A DNA stretch of 64,000 nucleotides from Apostichopus japonicus. Its lineage: Eukaryota; Echinodermata; Holothuroidea; Aspidochirotida; Stichopodidae. Each line of letters starts with the position of its first letter. The first letter of the stretch is position 1. Position numbers and translations under genes: made by a program. Location: contig NC_092580.1 of assembly GCF_037975245.1 (NCBI RefSeq), forward strand, positions 5,866,501 to 5,930,500, read 5' to 3'. Shown here piece after piece: positions 35,190 to 47,200 of the stretch. Below the pieces are notes generated by a model. That model worked only from the letters and a program-made list of their open reading frames with translations. It had not been told where the DNA came from and did no database searches.

Positions 35190-36120
35190 CAAGCTCTTTT
35201 TTTTTTACAGAAATTACATCTTTTTCTTTACAAAATTCAACTTTGTAGAAAAGATATCTACTGGAATATATAATGATGACAACTTTTTCTGTATTTATTC
35301 ACTCGAAATAATCTAAAATGATAAAATATTAATAATTTACAATCAAGCAGGTATTATATTAAATGTTCCAATTTCCCCATATCATACTTAAAAACATCTT
35401 TCTAATAAAGAAGTGAGGAAACAAAGTCCCCGAAAGATGACATGAAGAATTTTGTTTCAAAATAAATTGAAAAGTTGCAGTGAGGGGAGAAAATATTTAT
35501 ATATGACACTTAATTCTGAATGTATTAAACAAATCAAAAGTTTAATAGTTAATCAAAAGTTTAATAACCAACACTCAAAAGTTTAATTTGCTCCAGAAAG
35601 ATGCCCCTATTCACAACAAAAATCGTTTATTACATTAAAAAAGAAGAAGCTGTAAACGAATTCATTTATTGAACAACATTTGTGAGTGAAATATATTTTA
35701 GAAAGCCTGACATTTCTATCCTTTCTGCTAAATCTCTATCAAACAAAAACATTGTTAAAACCTGATCAAGAATGGTATAACTTGAAGGCCTGCAACTCTT
35801 TAACTAATATTCTGTACCATTTACCCAATGATAAGAATGTGTTCTACAAGACTATGACAGTGTGAAACAGTTCATGGAGTCTTACGAATATTAATGTAGA
35901 CAATCAATTTACAATAGTCTTTCAAGAACGATCAGTGGTGTTCTAAATGGTTTTGACGTTTCTTGCTAACATGCATGAGCTTATCTTCAGCAATAATATC
36001 ATACCTCTTTCCGTTTGATTACGTGTACAAAATTTACATGTGAAATATGTTAAAGTCATGTTTTATTCAATTTTTGTGACACAACTGGATAGCCACTTCT
36101 ATCTTTCATGGCACTACACT
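35190..36120. other. Non-coding stretch between repeats and RIBC2
   Basis: AT-rich sequence with no exon, RNA gene or recognisable transposon ends. 'aaaagtttaata' recurs a few times near 35,535-35,590. Confidence 0.4.
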
Positions 36121-36128
36121 GTTTAAAG

Positions 36129-36203
36129 GGTTCCCTAACTGGGGTGCTTGAACCCCCAGGGGGTGTGTGAGTCCATCCCAGGGATAAAGTTAGGGAAACC
36201 CTG
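36129..36203 (-). mobile_element. 75-bp hAT-type micro-MITE with perfect 8-bp TSD
   Basis: On the minus strand it begins CAGGGTTTCCCTAACTT and ends with the inverse of GGTTCCCTAACT. The octamer GTTTAAAG is present unchanged on both sides (36,121-36,128 and 36,204-36,211). The CAGGGTTTCCC end and the 8-bp duplication fit hAT elements. The perfect duplication suggests a fairly recent insertion. Confidence 0.8.
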
Positions 36204-36392
36204 GTTTAAAGAATCCAAAGTTATGAAAACATTGCAAATGGCTAGATCAGAAATGTGCTGATTAATGCATATCTAAAGGTTTGAAATCACAATGTATTGT
36301 CAGATGGACATTAATTAATAAACATCTTCATTAGTTTGGTTAGTTAATTACCAACTAGATCAAAATCATATCAAGTGATAAGGGTTGTTTGC

Positions 36393-36398
36393 TTTATT
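36393..36398 (-). terminator. Candidate poly(A) signal (AATAAA) of RIBC2
   Basis: TTTATT on the plus strand, about 350 bases beyond the RIBC2 stop on the minus strand. A plausible 3' UTR end, but without transcript support. Confidence 0.4.
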
Positions 36399-36747
36399 AT
36401 ATTTCCAGTATTTATATTACCTTATCACTAGGCAATACTCAATTCAAACTGTTAACCAGCCTATCGAAGGCATGATACTGTACGTAGGTCCTTCTTGAAT
36501 CATAGTTCAATATATATTGCTCAAACTAGAACTCCTAGATGGAATTTCTCCTGGAAATCCTGGTATTTGATTAGTTTTATGGTTATGATTAAAGTATAAC
36601 AGTATGTAAGTAGCCATGAATAGATCAAAATTAATCTGTGACCGCAAAGAGTGATTGACGCCTGCTGAAATTGCTTGTGGCAGATCTATTTTCTATCTGT
36701 ACTGAACTATTTTACAAAACATGTACAGAAATCAACGCTGGATAACA

Positions 36748-39700
36748 TCATCGACTGGATGTGTTGAATTGCTGGAAATAACTTGCAGTTGGAGGGTTTG
36801 TGTAAACTTCCTTATCCATATACTCCATGCTGTTAACAAGAAGAAAGAAAAGAATTTGTTAAAATAACAGAAAAACAGATGGTGTTATTATCTTCTCCAA
36901 TGCATGGTAACAAGTCTGATACACATATGAGAAATGCCGAAGCTTTCGTTTTTAAACTTTTTTGGTATAAACCCTACCATATATGCAAATATTAACATTT
37001 TGTTAAGTGATAAATATGAGCAAGACATTATTGCCATGTTACAAATATTTCTTTTGACTTACTTAGTTCAATTGCAATCCTTATTTTGTGTACAACCTAG
37101 CCATTGAAAAAATTGTCAAACTCAAGAAGCTGCTAATGAAGCTATAGCTCTGATGATGGTTTTGTAATAAACTTTTACAATGTTCAAAATATTTAACTGC
37201 TTTAGCTCTTGCACTTGTGACACACATGCCACATAAGAACAACATAAAATATTTACATATATAGACATGGCAACCTTTGGCAAGAGACATTAAATGCAAA
37301 AAAATGTCAGCTGCATGTGCACTCCATGGTAACATGTTTACTGTTAAACTTGGTAAATTTATCAGCCATGACAAAACCAACTACATGGCACTATGGTCAC
37401 ATGTCATTGATGCTAATGGATAAATATTTAACAACTTACTGTGCTTTTTGATCTGCAGAAAGCCTTGCATTAGACTCTGCTTGTTCTTTCTCCAATGCCT
37501 TCCTCATTCTTTCTTGTTCTCTTTCCATCAGAGTTGCCACTCTCGCATCAGCTAATCTCTGTTTATCCCACTCTTTGTTTCTTTGTTCCTCCTCCTCCAT
37601 GAGTTGCTTCTTCTCCTGCCTCTGCAAATCCTGAATCCTACGGATCTCTTCAATCTGTTCCGGAGACATTCCCTTCCATCGGTCTGTGATGACACGGTGA
37701 GGACCGAAGGCACTGGAAGCCACATCTGGATTTTCAGTCAACATATCACCGTTGATAAGGTTAGCAATTTCTGTGAAGTTATTGTCGAGTTCTTCCTCAT
37801 TAGACAATCGCTTCTTTTCCTTCTGCTCATCATCCTGTATCAAGAATAAAACATTGTTTGCTTAAATTCCTTCATGACAAATTGCATGCATCTACCAATA
37901 CACTTACAGAGCAAGCATAAGTAATAGCAGATCGGGTTGAAGGTCTGATTTTAGAAGTCTCTTGATTCTCTGAGGGAATTTATGTATCATGTAGTGTAGG
38001 ATAGCAGAAGTACCCTTGCAATTTGTCTAAAAGGTGCCCAGCTCACTTACAGAAATGAACACTTATTCTAAACATGGTTAATTGATCCTGTTAAGTAGCT
38101 TAAATCCAGGTGGTAGAGTGCTGTCATCACAAGTTCTTCATGTAAAAAAAAACAGCAGTTTAAGCAAGTATTTGATAGAGTAATATTTAACAAAAGGGTC
38201 ACCAACAATCAATTACATGTTTCGTGATATCCATGCTTTGCTCAGATATCCAACACAATGTCAATTTGCAAGAACTTTACATCTGGCAAATTTTAGAGCC
38301 TCAGTGCAACACATACTGACAACAGCCTGCTCTTTAGTGCTTGTCTAAAATGCCAAGTCTGCATTAGAATGATTTTCGTTTTGCCTATAATTACACACAA
38401 GGATTATGATAAAGCTTTAATATTCAGACACAGATAAACAAACACTCTAAACATACCCCATTTCATGGAGAGATAAACTACATGATTATCTAAGGAAAGA
38501 TTCTAAAGACTGACCATTTTTCAAGGTGGTATCATGAACCACTCACCGAAGAGTTTTACTGGCAATAACTAGTTTACAATCAATTAATATGTAAGGTTGT
38601 AAGCAAGAAAGTGAAAGGGAGCTTTGCACTAGCAGCTTAGAACAATATATTTTGTTATTTTAACAAATGGTTGGAAAAGAGTGAGGTCAATTTACCAAAG
38701 CTTTATTGTAATCTCTGGTAGCTTCATTGATTGCCCTCCTGCACTCTTCTTCTGCTTTGGCAAGATCACAAGCCCTCTGGTCCATTTCTCTTCTATGCAG
38801 GTCATATATTCTGTCAGCTTCTTCCTGTCTCTTTTGAGCCAATTTCTTTTCCTGAGCCTGTTTCCTGGTCCATTCTCTCATTTGACCCTGCATCAAATTT
38901 TTCCTTGCCTCGTCGTTCAGATCTTCTCCATCAAACCTTTGCAAACTGGCTAATCCACAACGTGGGTCATCATCAGAAACACGAGCAGGCTTATCCTTAA
39001 GCTTAGCATCTGGATCATTCAAATCCCATTCCCTACGGCTCTCAGGTTGTTGGTGAACGTCTCTAAAGTCAACCAAGGCTTTGTTTAGATTTCGAATATC
39101 TTGCTCCTGGCGTCTTTGTAATAGTTCAGCTATTTTGTCAGTTCTCACCATATCATTTGCTGCAACAAAAGAACAATCTTTACAATTAAAATGTTATTTG
39201 ATGATACATCACTTTTCCATCAAATCATGAAGAGAGTAGATGGATTTGAAAAACTAAAAACCAAGTACTCTTGTTGCATGCTTAATATAACTTCATAAAT
39301 GAATCTGGCAATATCAGCCAAGTGAATAACATCATCATCACACTCAAGCCACAGAGCAAAGTATATTTCTGATAATAAGTTTCTCTGCATAGTATCAGCA
39401 CTTATCAGAAATATAAAATCTAACAGAGTAATTATTAACAGATTTTGAGACAGCAATAAATTCATTTTAATGTTCCTGATTTGCCTAATTGCCTATATAT
39501 ATATATTTATACCTATAGATTCTTTCTTTCATTGTCATCCCCCTACATCCTGCCTCATTCTATTCATTATAACAGGTGTATGACCCTGGGCAACACCATC
39601 TCCAATAACTGTGGTGTAGACTGGTACCGAAAGTGAAAGAGAGATTAATTCAATCCCCTTAAGATTGACTTTTTACAGCCTGTAGATGGTATAACATAGA

Positions 39701-42566
39701 CCATTGTACTCTTGAGGTCACTAGTTTGGATACCTCTGCAAGCTAAACAATTCATACATGTTTTATGTTAACCAAATAGTAGCAGCATGATGGGTCAAGG
39801 ATTAGTAGAAAACTTTGTTTGTATATTATTATATGACAATCATGCCAAAATTGCCATGTTCCCTTTTCCTAAAAAGTCTGGGATTTTATGGCAATAGTGT
39901 TTAATACCCAGCCTTTCCCAATTTAAGAGGATTTTACTGGAATAGTGATTTTATTCTATAGCAATGTGAAAGAAAAGGAATATACAAAGGGTTCTGTATA
40001 TGTGACTTATCATTTTAATTTCTCTCACAAATTCCTGAATTTACTCACCAAATGCTTCATCACGTTCTCTTTCTTGCTGTTCTTGATTTTTTCTGATCTT
40101 AACCTGTTCATTTAAAGCTTGTTGGTCAATCTGTAAGGATAAACAAAAAACATCACATAAAAAATCCAGAGTAATAAAAAATGACAGAAGTAAAGCAAAT
40201 TAATTTCAGAAAAAATTCATATCATTGTGAGAAGTGACTCTGATAACACTCTGAGATGCATGAGATATAACAGAGCAAATTAAAATAATTAAAATACCCA
40301 AATCTCTACATGTAAGCCTGTATAGTGATACCAACTTTTTGTATGGAAAATAAGCAATGCCCTAATATTTACTATGATGGTACAGGATGCCAATTGATAT
40401 ATTTCTTTGCTTGGCTGAGAATTCGCTTAAATTTTATGGGTTTTTTTTCTATCTTGCCAATTGAAGGTGTCCAGAATAACAAAGGGTATCCAAATTTGGA
40501 TTACCAGCTTTGGAAAACTGAATGTGACTATGCTTTGTTTTTTTTTTATATAGCTACATTAACCCATGGAGAATTTTGTTTATCTGGTATGGTTACCAAA
40601 ATCACTTACTTCCAGCCAATGCATTGTGATCAAAATTTCAGGAACTGTTTAACTATAAGCATTTGTTTTGTTGCAATGTTGTGTGTATTTCTTCACTACT
40701 GCACTAGGAAGTGAGAAAGCAACTGATACTTTACAAACAAGAACCCTATAAAGTATGATTGAAATTGGTATCCAAACTAGGCCTATATGAAATACAAGCA
40801 TCTGTTTTTGGAACAATTCTTTATTTGGAAGGGCTATCCTTAATGTTATTTCATCCATCATCTGGTTATGTGTTAAGTGACAGCACAGGGCCTAAACATT
40901 CCTAGCCTATAGCTCTTGCCATTTCCTTTACAAATGCATAGCATGGTGGGCTCATAATTAATGCACTTAAGGATTTGATCAACGATATCTACCAAGGAAA
41001 AATCCAAATCACTCAACTGTATGTGTTTTTCATATGTGTAGTTCCTCAGAAATGTTCTGATCTCAAAATATTTAAGGTTCTGTGCTTATGCACCGTACAA
41101 TTGAGCAGAATTTGACCACAAAATGTCTGCTGTGTGAAGTTCTTTCATACCCCTAAATTGACACATCCGTCGATAAGTTAACTGTAGTGTAGGCCTTAGC
41201 ATACAACCTTTGACTTTGGATGCTACTTGCTATGCTCTGAACCTCTAAGCTCAGACAGGTCAGGTCCCAGAGAGTAGTTGTATCCCATTGAAGTAATTTT
41301 GGTTATTTTTTGGGAGTAAGATTTCCAAATGTCCAAAAAACGTGTAAAACTGGGGGGAGGGTGCTAAAAGCTTAATAAATACCACAATTTGGTAAGCAAA
41401 TAGCTGAAATGGATTCAAACTCATAAAATATGTAATTCTGCTTGACTGCAAAAAGTTTAGGTGGCCTGCTGTATCGTTGCTAGTAATAATTGAAGGTGCG
41501 TCAATTATGGGGTACTGTTATTTTCCGCACACGTTACTTTCCGCAGAAACAAAACGGTGTTTTCCGCTGACAAATTTGTCATGGGAAACAACTTTTTTTT
41601 CAGCGGAAAGTACCGTTTTTTGTGAGGAACAGAATGACTTACTGAAATGATTAGGCACATATGGAAGGATTTAGGAGGATGGAGAAGATTAGATGTAACT
41701 CGTAAGAAAGGTGGTGCAAAATGCGTGTTCGGGTCTTAAAACAGCCCTTACTTATACAGCCATTTGCAGCGAAAATCAAAAAGATACGGCCTTATACAAC
41801 TTTTTTTCAAACCATCATTACACAGACCGCAGATTTAATACTTTATTAGATACTCAATCCTTCATAATGCGGGCGTCCCTTTGCCCTTTTATCCGCCGAC
41901 CGCCTCATACTTCTTTAATAATCCCTAATTACAAACACCCGAAGCCTCCTGTAAATTATAAGCAGCTTAACTTTTCTGACATGAACTCAGTCTAACCATC
42001 CTTTATCAACGTTCTTTGATACTTTCTCATGTTATTTTAATCATCCTGCCTGAATTTGGTATCCTAAAATTGAGGAAAAGTATAGTGTACAGGTAAGTGA
42101 AAAAAAAGTGTTTTCCGCAAAAGAATTTTTTCAGCGGAAAGTAATCTGTGGAAAGTAACGTATGCGAAAAACAACTGAAACCCAATAACAGGGGTGCGTC
42201 AATTATGAAGCCTTTACTATATATACACCTTAAAATTCTTACACAGTAACACAGCTAGCCTAATCTTCTGATTGTAAACATTTCAACATCAAATTGATGT
42301 CCAAATACAAGCCATTTCTTACTTAGGTATAACTTGGCCACAGTTATACTTTTGATGTAACTAATAAGAAGGTGGGAGCTTTTGTTTACGTTTGAACACT
42401 ACTTCCGTGCTTAGCTTCCAAGTTCTTGGCAGTTGTTTTTACAACTTACCCCAACAGTTCTGACTTTTGCATTGAAGATTCGGCTTTGTCTTTCCAACTC
42501 CAAATTTCTTCGACGTTCAATGGCAGCCGCCTCTTTTTGATCGATGGGCAAATCAAGTTTATACAT
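36748..42566 (-). CDS. RIBC2: RIBC2 (RIB43A-like ciliary microtubule inner protein), 5 exons
   Basis: Exons 42450-42566, 40049-40130, 38696-39159, 37440-37834 and 36748-36829 join in phase with GT-AG sites to a 379-aa protein; human RIBC1 and RIBC2 are about 380 aa. Family landmarks are the start [44 protein letters not shown] and the terminal [18 protein letters not shown]. The protein is almost wholly coiled coil, rich in Glu, Arg, Gln and Lys. RIB43A proteins lie inside the A-tubule of axonemal doublets near the protofilament ribbon. I chose the ATG just after a 'tttttcag' acceptor because the family starts at this point; a 5' UTR exon may lie upstream. RIBC1 is the alternative paralogue; many invertebrates have a single RIB43A gene. 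BBS2 lies head to head upstream. Confidence 0.9.
40938..41509 (-). mobile_element. MITE copy A (inverted relative to copy B), in RIBC2 intron 1
   Basis: This ~570-bp segment is the reverse complement, with scattered differences, of 43,569-44,144. Family ends are imperfect inverted repeats containing ATAATTGATGCAC. Its terminal ~13 bases continue at 42,208-42,220, because a 683-bp element has inserted close to its end. No coding capacity is seen. Confidence 0.8.
41510..42192. mobile_element. 683-bp insertion with 15-bp direct repeats, nested in MITE copy A
   Basis: The 15-mer GGTGCGTCAATTATG lies directly on both sides (41,495-41,509 and 42,193-42,207). The ends are imperfect inverted repeats: TTTTCCGCACACGTTACTTT on the left and, inverted on the right, TTTTTCGCATACGTTACTTT. 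Further TTTCCGC/GCGGAAA pairs make subterminal hairpins. There is no transposase frame. A 15-bp duplication is long for known DNA transposons, so the class is uncertain. Confidence 0.75.
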
Positions 42567-43568
42567 CCTTGCCTGAAAAACAAAGGAGGTTACCGCAAAT
42601 TTGATTCAAAAGACACCTTATCAATAACAGAAAATGTGAAATTTTTTGTTCTAATGCCCCTACAAAGTATAGGCTTGTACTAGAAACATACAGCAATACT
42701 TTTAGAACGCTATTGACTAAGTTAGGCTTCACTGCACTGTTTACTCTGTACTGCTGTAATGCGGTAAAAGTTATGGTCGTGGGGACCGAAATATACAGTA
42801 ATACACGCACTACGTAGCTGGTAGCACTAGCACATGGTTGCTAAGGAACGTTGCTAAGTGACAAGCTGAACAGTTCTCTGTGTCTGAGTTCTGACTCAGT
42901 CGTCAATATTATAAATTTTCAAAATTAAGATAAGGAACAATAAATTATATTTTAGAGTTAACCCTTAACTTTTTTCTCACTTCACTTGTAGTTCCTTTAT
43001 GTTTATGAATGGAAATTAAATAAAATAACATTGTGAAAACTACTGCAGTTGGTAGACTATAATGAATTACTTATCTTGGACGAAATACTCAAGATGACCA
43101 GAATCCCGTGAATCTGAGGATCATTGACGAAGCAAAGTTACATCGAAAGTGAGAAATTTTGTCCATGAAAGTACGTTTGCATGTCACAAATTGTTTACTT
43201 AAATTATTTTTAGTCGTTCTCCCCCTTCCATTAAATTGTTTTTCCCTTCCCGTGATGTCCATTACCGTTTTTTTTTCTGAAGGTCTACTTTCGGTAATCT
43301 ATTTCAGTGTAGATGAATGTCATTAGTACTAGTTCTGCGATTTCCAAGGGTACGTTATGTAGGCATGTGTAACGGAGGCTTTGTTACTTTTGTAGCGAAT
43401 TATTAAATAAAGGATACCTTTACTCAAACGTGAAGTTAACATTTTATATATTTCATATTTTTTACCCATATAGTAAAATTTGAACACAAACATCCAGTAC
43501 AGCATTGATTTTGCTTAAACTGAGCTATAATATTCGATCATCAACATTAGTATAGGCTATTATTAGTA
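42567..43568. promoter_or_regulatory. Shared intergenic promoter region of RIBC2 and BBS2
   Basis: The two ciliary genes diverge from here. It contains two adjacent X-box-like motifs at 42,837-42,862 and no transposon ends between the two MITE copies apart from the flanking ones. The first BBS2 exon is non-coding, because 'ttattttttcag' at 44,211 is an acceptor 19 bases before its ATG. A possible donor for that exon is AAGG/GTACGT at 43,349/43,350. Start sites cannot be fixed from sequence alone. Confidence 0.6.
42837..42862. promoter_or_regulatory. Tandem RFX X-box-like motifs
   Basis: GTTGCTAAGGAAC (42,837-42,849) is followed without gap by GTTGCTAAGTGAC (42,850-42,862). Each has a good left half (GTTGCY) and a weaker right half against the X-box pattern GTNRCC-N(0-3)-RGYAAC. 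RFX factors drive ciliary genes across animals, and both flanking genes are ciliary. Functional use is inferred. Confidence 0.55.
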
Positions 43569-44144
43569 GTAAATGCTTAATAATTGATGCACCATCAAAT
43601 ATTACTAGCAACAATATAGCAGGCAATCAAAACTTTCTGCAGTCAAGCAGAGTAACATATTTCATAAGTTTGAATCAATTTCAGATATATGCTGATCAAT
43701 TTTTTTTTAAAGCTTTTAACACACCCCCCCCCCCCAGCTTTTCATGTTTTTGGCATTAGGAAATCTCACTCCCTAAAAATAACCAAAATTACTTCAAATA
43801 TAATATCACTACTCTCTGGGACCTGACCTGTTTGAGCTTAAGAGGCTCAGAGCATAGCAAACATCATCCAAAGTCAATGGATGTATACCTCCTACCTACA
43901 CTAGAGTTCGACCAATGTGTCAATTTAAGGGTATGAAAGAACTTCACACAGCAGACATTTTGGGGTCAAATTCTGCTGCATTGTACGTTGCGTAGGCACA
44001 GAACAATCAATATTTTGAGATCAGAACATTTCTGAGGAACTACACGTATGAAAAATGCATACAGTTGAGTGATTTGGGTTTTTCGTTGACAACTATCGTT
44101 AATCAAATCCTTAAGTGCATCAATTATAAGCCCACCATGCTATA
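43569..44144 (+). mobile_element. MITE copy B, in the BBS2 5' region
   Basis: About 575 bp, the inverted sister of copy A. It begins TAGTAAATGCTTAATAATTGATGCACC and ends with TAAGTGCATCAATTATAAG followed by CCCACCATGCTAT, an imperfect terminal inverted repeat of about 26 bases. It lies just before the acceptor of the first BBS2 coding exon, so probably in the 5' UTR intron. Confidence 0.8.
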
Positions 44145-44230
44145 CTATATATACTATAATTGATCAGATGGGATAAATTCGTTCATGTTTAAAGAATTTT
44201 TTATTTTTCAGAATGACCTAAGCATGCAAA

Positions 44231-47200
44231 ATGTTGGTCCCTGTGTTCACTTTGAAACTGAATCACAAAATCAACCCTCGGATGGTTACAGTGGGTAAAT
44301 ATGATGGCATACATCCAAACCTTACAGCAGCTACCACAGCAGGGAAGGTTAGTCTCAGTATTAAGTCAACTATGCATTTTGTATGTCTTTGCTACCACTA
44401 GTAATAAAGTCCACCCTTTATCAGAAATTTTAGAAGAAAATTTCAACTGGTGTTCATTATGACATATGTGAAATGTGTTGTATTATACCCTAAGTAATGG
44501 AAGTGAAATTACCATTCAAATGCTAGCCAGTTCCTCTGAACACAGGACTTTCACAACATTATGTGGTATAAGTTCAGTTTCATTATCAATAGGCTTCAGA
44601 GGTGAACTAATTTATTATTTAGGTATGTATGCCTTCCATTTATATATATTTATTTATGTGTTCTGTTTGTTATATTTTGTATGTTTTATATGTGCAGGGA
44701 TCCTGGGTTACGAATAAAGTTAATTAAATAAATATAAATAAAATGAGTGTAGAGGTGCAAAATGTTGCATTTGATTAGGTTTTAAGCCTGCTTATGTTAA
44801 CCTTGTTTTGGCTTAAGTAGCATCATTGCTTTAATGTTGTATAATGTTTCCCAGTTACTCTTTCTTTTGGCAGGTCTTCATTCATAATCCTCACTCCAGG
44901 AACTTGTCAGGTGGAAGGGCAAGTGAGCTCAGCCTTGACTCTGACATAAGTCTCCTGAGCATCAACAAAGGTATCAGTGCAGTAGCAGCAGGCTCTTTGG
45001 ATCCAGTTGGTGTCAGTGACATGTTGCTGGTTGGGACTCAGACTGACCTATTAGCATATGATGTACAGAATAATACGGATGTATTTTACAAAGAGGTAGT
45101 CCTTCTGTGTTTGTGTTTTAATAAGAAGAAAATGACTTTCAAAGTTTTGATGTGCCCAGATGAAAGAAGAAACATTGAAATTTTCAAGGCTTAAAATATT
45201 GAATGGTTTTAATCTGTATTTATTTCATAACCCTGATAGCAGACAATTATGTCATTTGCTAGTTTACAGATGAAAGTATCATAATTAGTTATGATTTTGT
45301 CTCATTTTGTACAGGCTCCTGATGGTGTGAATGCTATTGCTATTGGCAAACTTGGATCGATTGATTCAAAATTAGCGATAAGTGGAGGCAACTGTGCTCT
45401 CCAAGGATATGACATAGAAGGCAATGACCTCTTTTGGACAGTGAGTTGGACTTACCTCTGTGTAATTAGGGGTAGTTTGTTTAATCTTCAATATCCTTAC
45501 AGATTATAAGACACTTATTACCTCTCATTTCTACTGTGTGATTTGCCTTCATACAGGCTTTAAATAATGTCACATCAATTTTAGAGAATCGCTTGAACCT
45601 GTTGATATTAAACCAATCAAAACTTTTTGTTCTCATAAACTGCTAGTTACTGACCTGTCCATATCTTTACAAAACTATTCTCTTAATGTATTCTCATGTA
45701 TCCTCTTTCTGTCTCATTGGTCACTCTTAAATATTAGCTTTGGTGAATTCACTTTTGAAAACATCTATTTTTTTTGGATATCTGGACTTATCTGGTTTCA
45801 CAGTTATGATTTTGTGAAATCATCACTTCCATTTCTGATTTGATAACCTTCAACATTAAATTCCTCATTGCAGGTCACTGGTGACAATGTGTGTTCTTTG
45901 GCGTTGTCTGACTTTGCTGGTGAGGGAATCTCAGAGCTCATTGTGGGATCGGAAGATTATGATATCAGAGTCTTCAGAGAGGATGAAATTATCGCTGAAA
46001 TGACAGAGACAGAGGTATATGAACAGTATTCATACATTATTTTGGGATAAAAGGAAACAACTTACTTTGCATTGTGAAGTACTTTATGTTAGTTTAGATA
46101 TCTTCCTCCAGTTAAGTTTGTAGCGTTTGAGCATATGTAGCTAGAACTGTTTTATCAGAAACCTGTTATATTCAAAACGTAATGTTGAGCATCAATCATA
46201 ACTACCAATTTTCTTGTCGATATTTCAGTGTTGATCATGATACTAAGCAGCAACTGTCATTCAAAATGTGGTAATCATATTTTGAAGGAAATTACTACAT
46301 TAGGCACATTGCAGAATACTACAGCTGGCAGATGTTATAACTCTGCCTCAGAAGATGAAAAGGTGGGTGGGGGTTGGGCAATTTAATTTGCCGTGGGCTG
46401 TTTTCTTGCCATCTTGAAGAGAATATTTGAGGATGAGAGCTGTCAACTTTAAATTATCACTTCTCTCCTTTTCTGTAGGCTATTACAGCATTGTGTCCCA
46501 TGACAGCCGGTAGATTTGGCTACGCACTGGCTAATGGAACTGTGGGTGTATACAACAAAACATCACGTTACTGGAGGATAAAGGTATATAGGAAGTGACA
46601 ATAACCTTATACCTAAAGTGTGTTCTGCTGTCTTGTTGTTGTATTCTCTCCAAGCATATTATTTTATTGCCCAACCAATTAATGCCATTAACATTGGGTA
46701 CCAATGCATTTAGTCAGCGTAATTACATATATAGTTTTAGATGATTGAATGTAGAAATCACAACCAATGGTAGTTATTTGTTATTATATGTTTACTTCCT
46801 TAAAGATCCTAATAAATACCACTCAAAGTGCTAGTTCTTCAGTTTTAGTAAAACTCTTGTAATTCAGATTAATTTTGATTTCATTTTCCTTCTTACATTT
46901 TCAGTCCAAGAATCAAGCCGTCAGTATCCATAGCTTTGACCTGAATGGAGATGGTGTTGATGAGCTCATCACTGGATGGACCAATGGAAAGGTTTATTAT
47001 GTAGACTTATTTCAATGTAACATTTATGTGAAAGTCATAGTTGGATGAGGGGTATTGTTTAGTTGACGCTCTGGTTTGTATGTAAATTGATGCCCAACTT
47101 TCAAAACTGACATTTGATGACTAAATAATCCCATTTTTAATCCCCAAGTATTTTGCCCACTTTTTTGATAATTCCAACTGCATATTTTCAAGATAAAATT

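Noticed and set aside
40325-40714. 129-codon plus-strand frame in RIBC2 intron 1
   Set aside because: Rich in Phe/Tyr/Cys as expected from AT-rich intron sequence; no splice signals or conserved motif.
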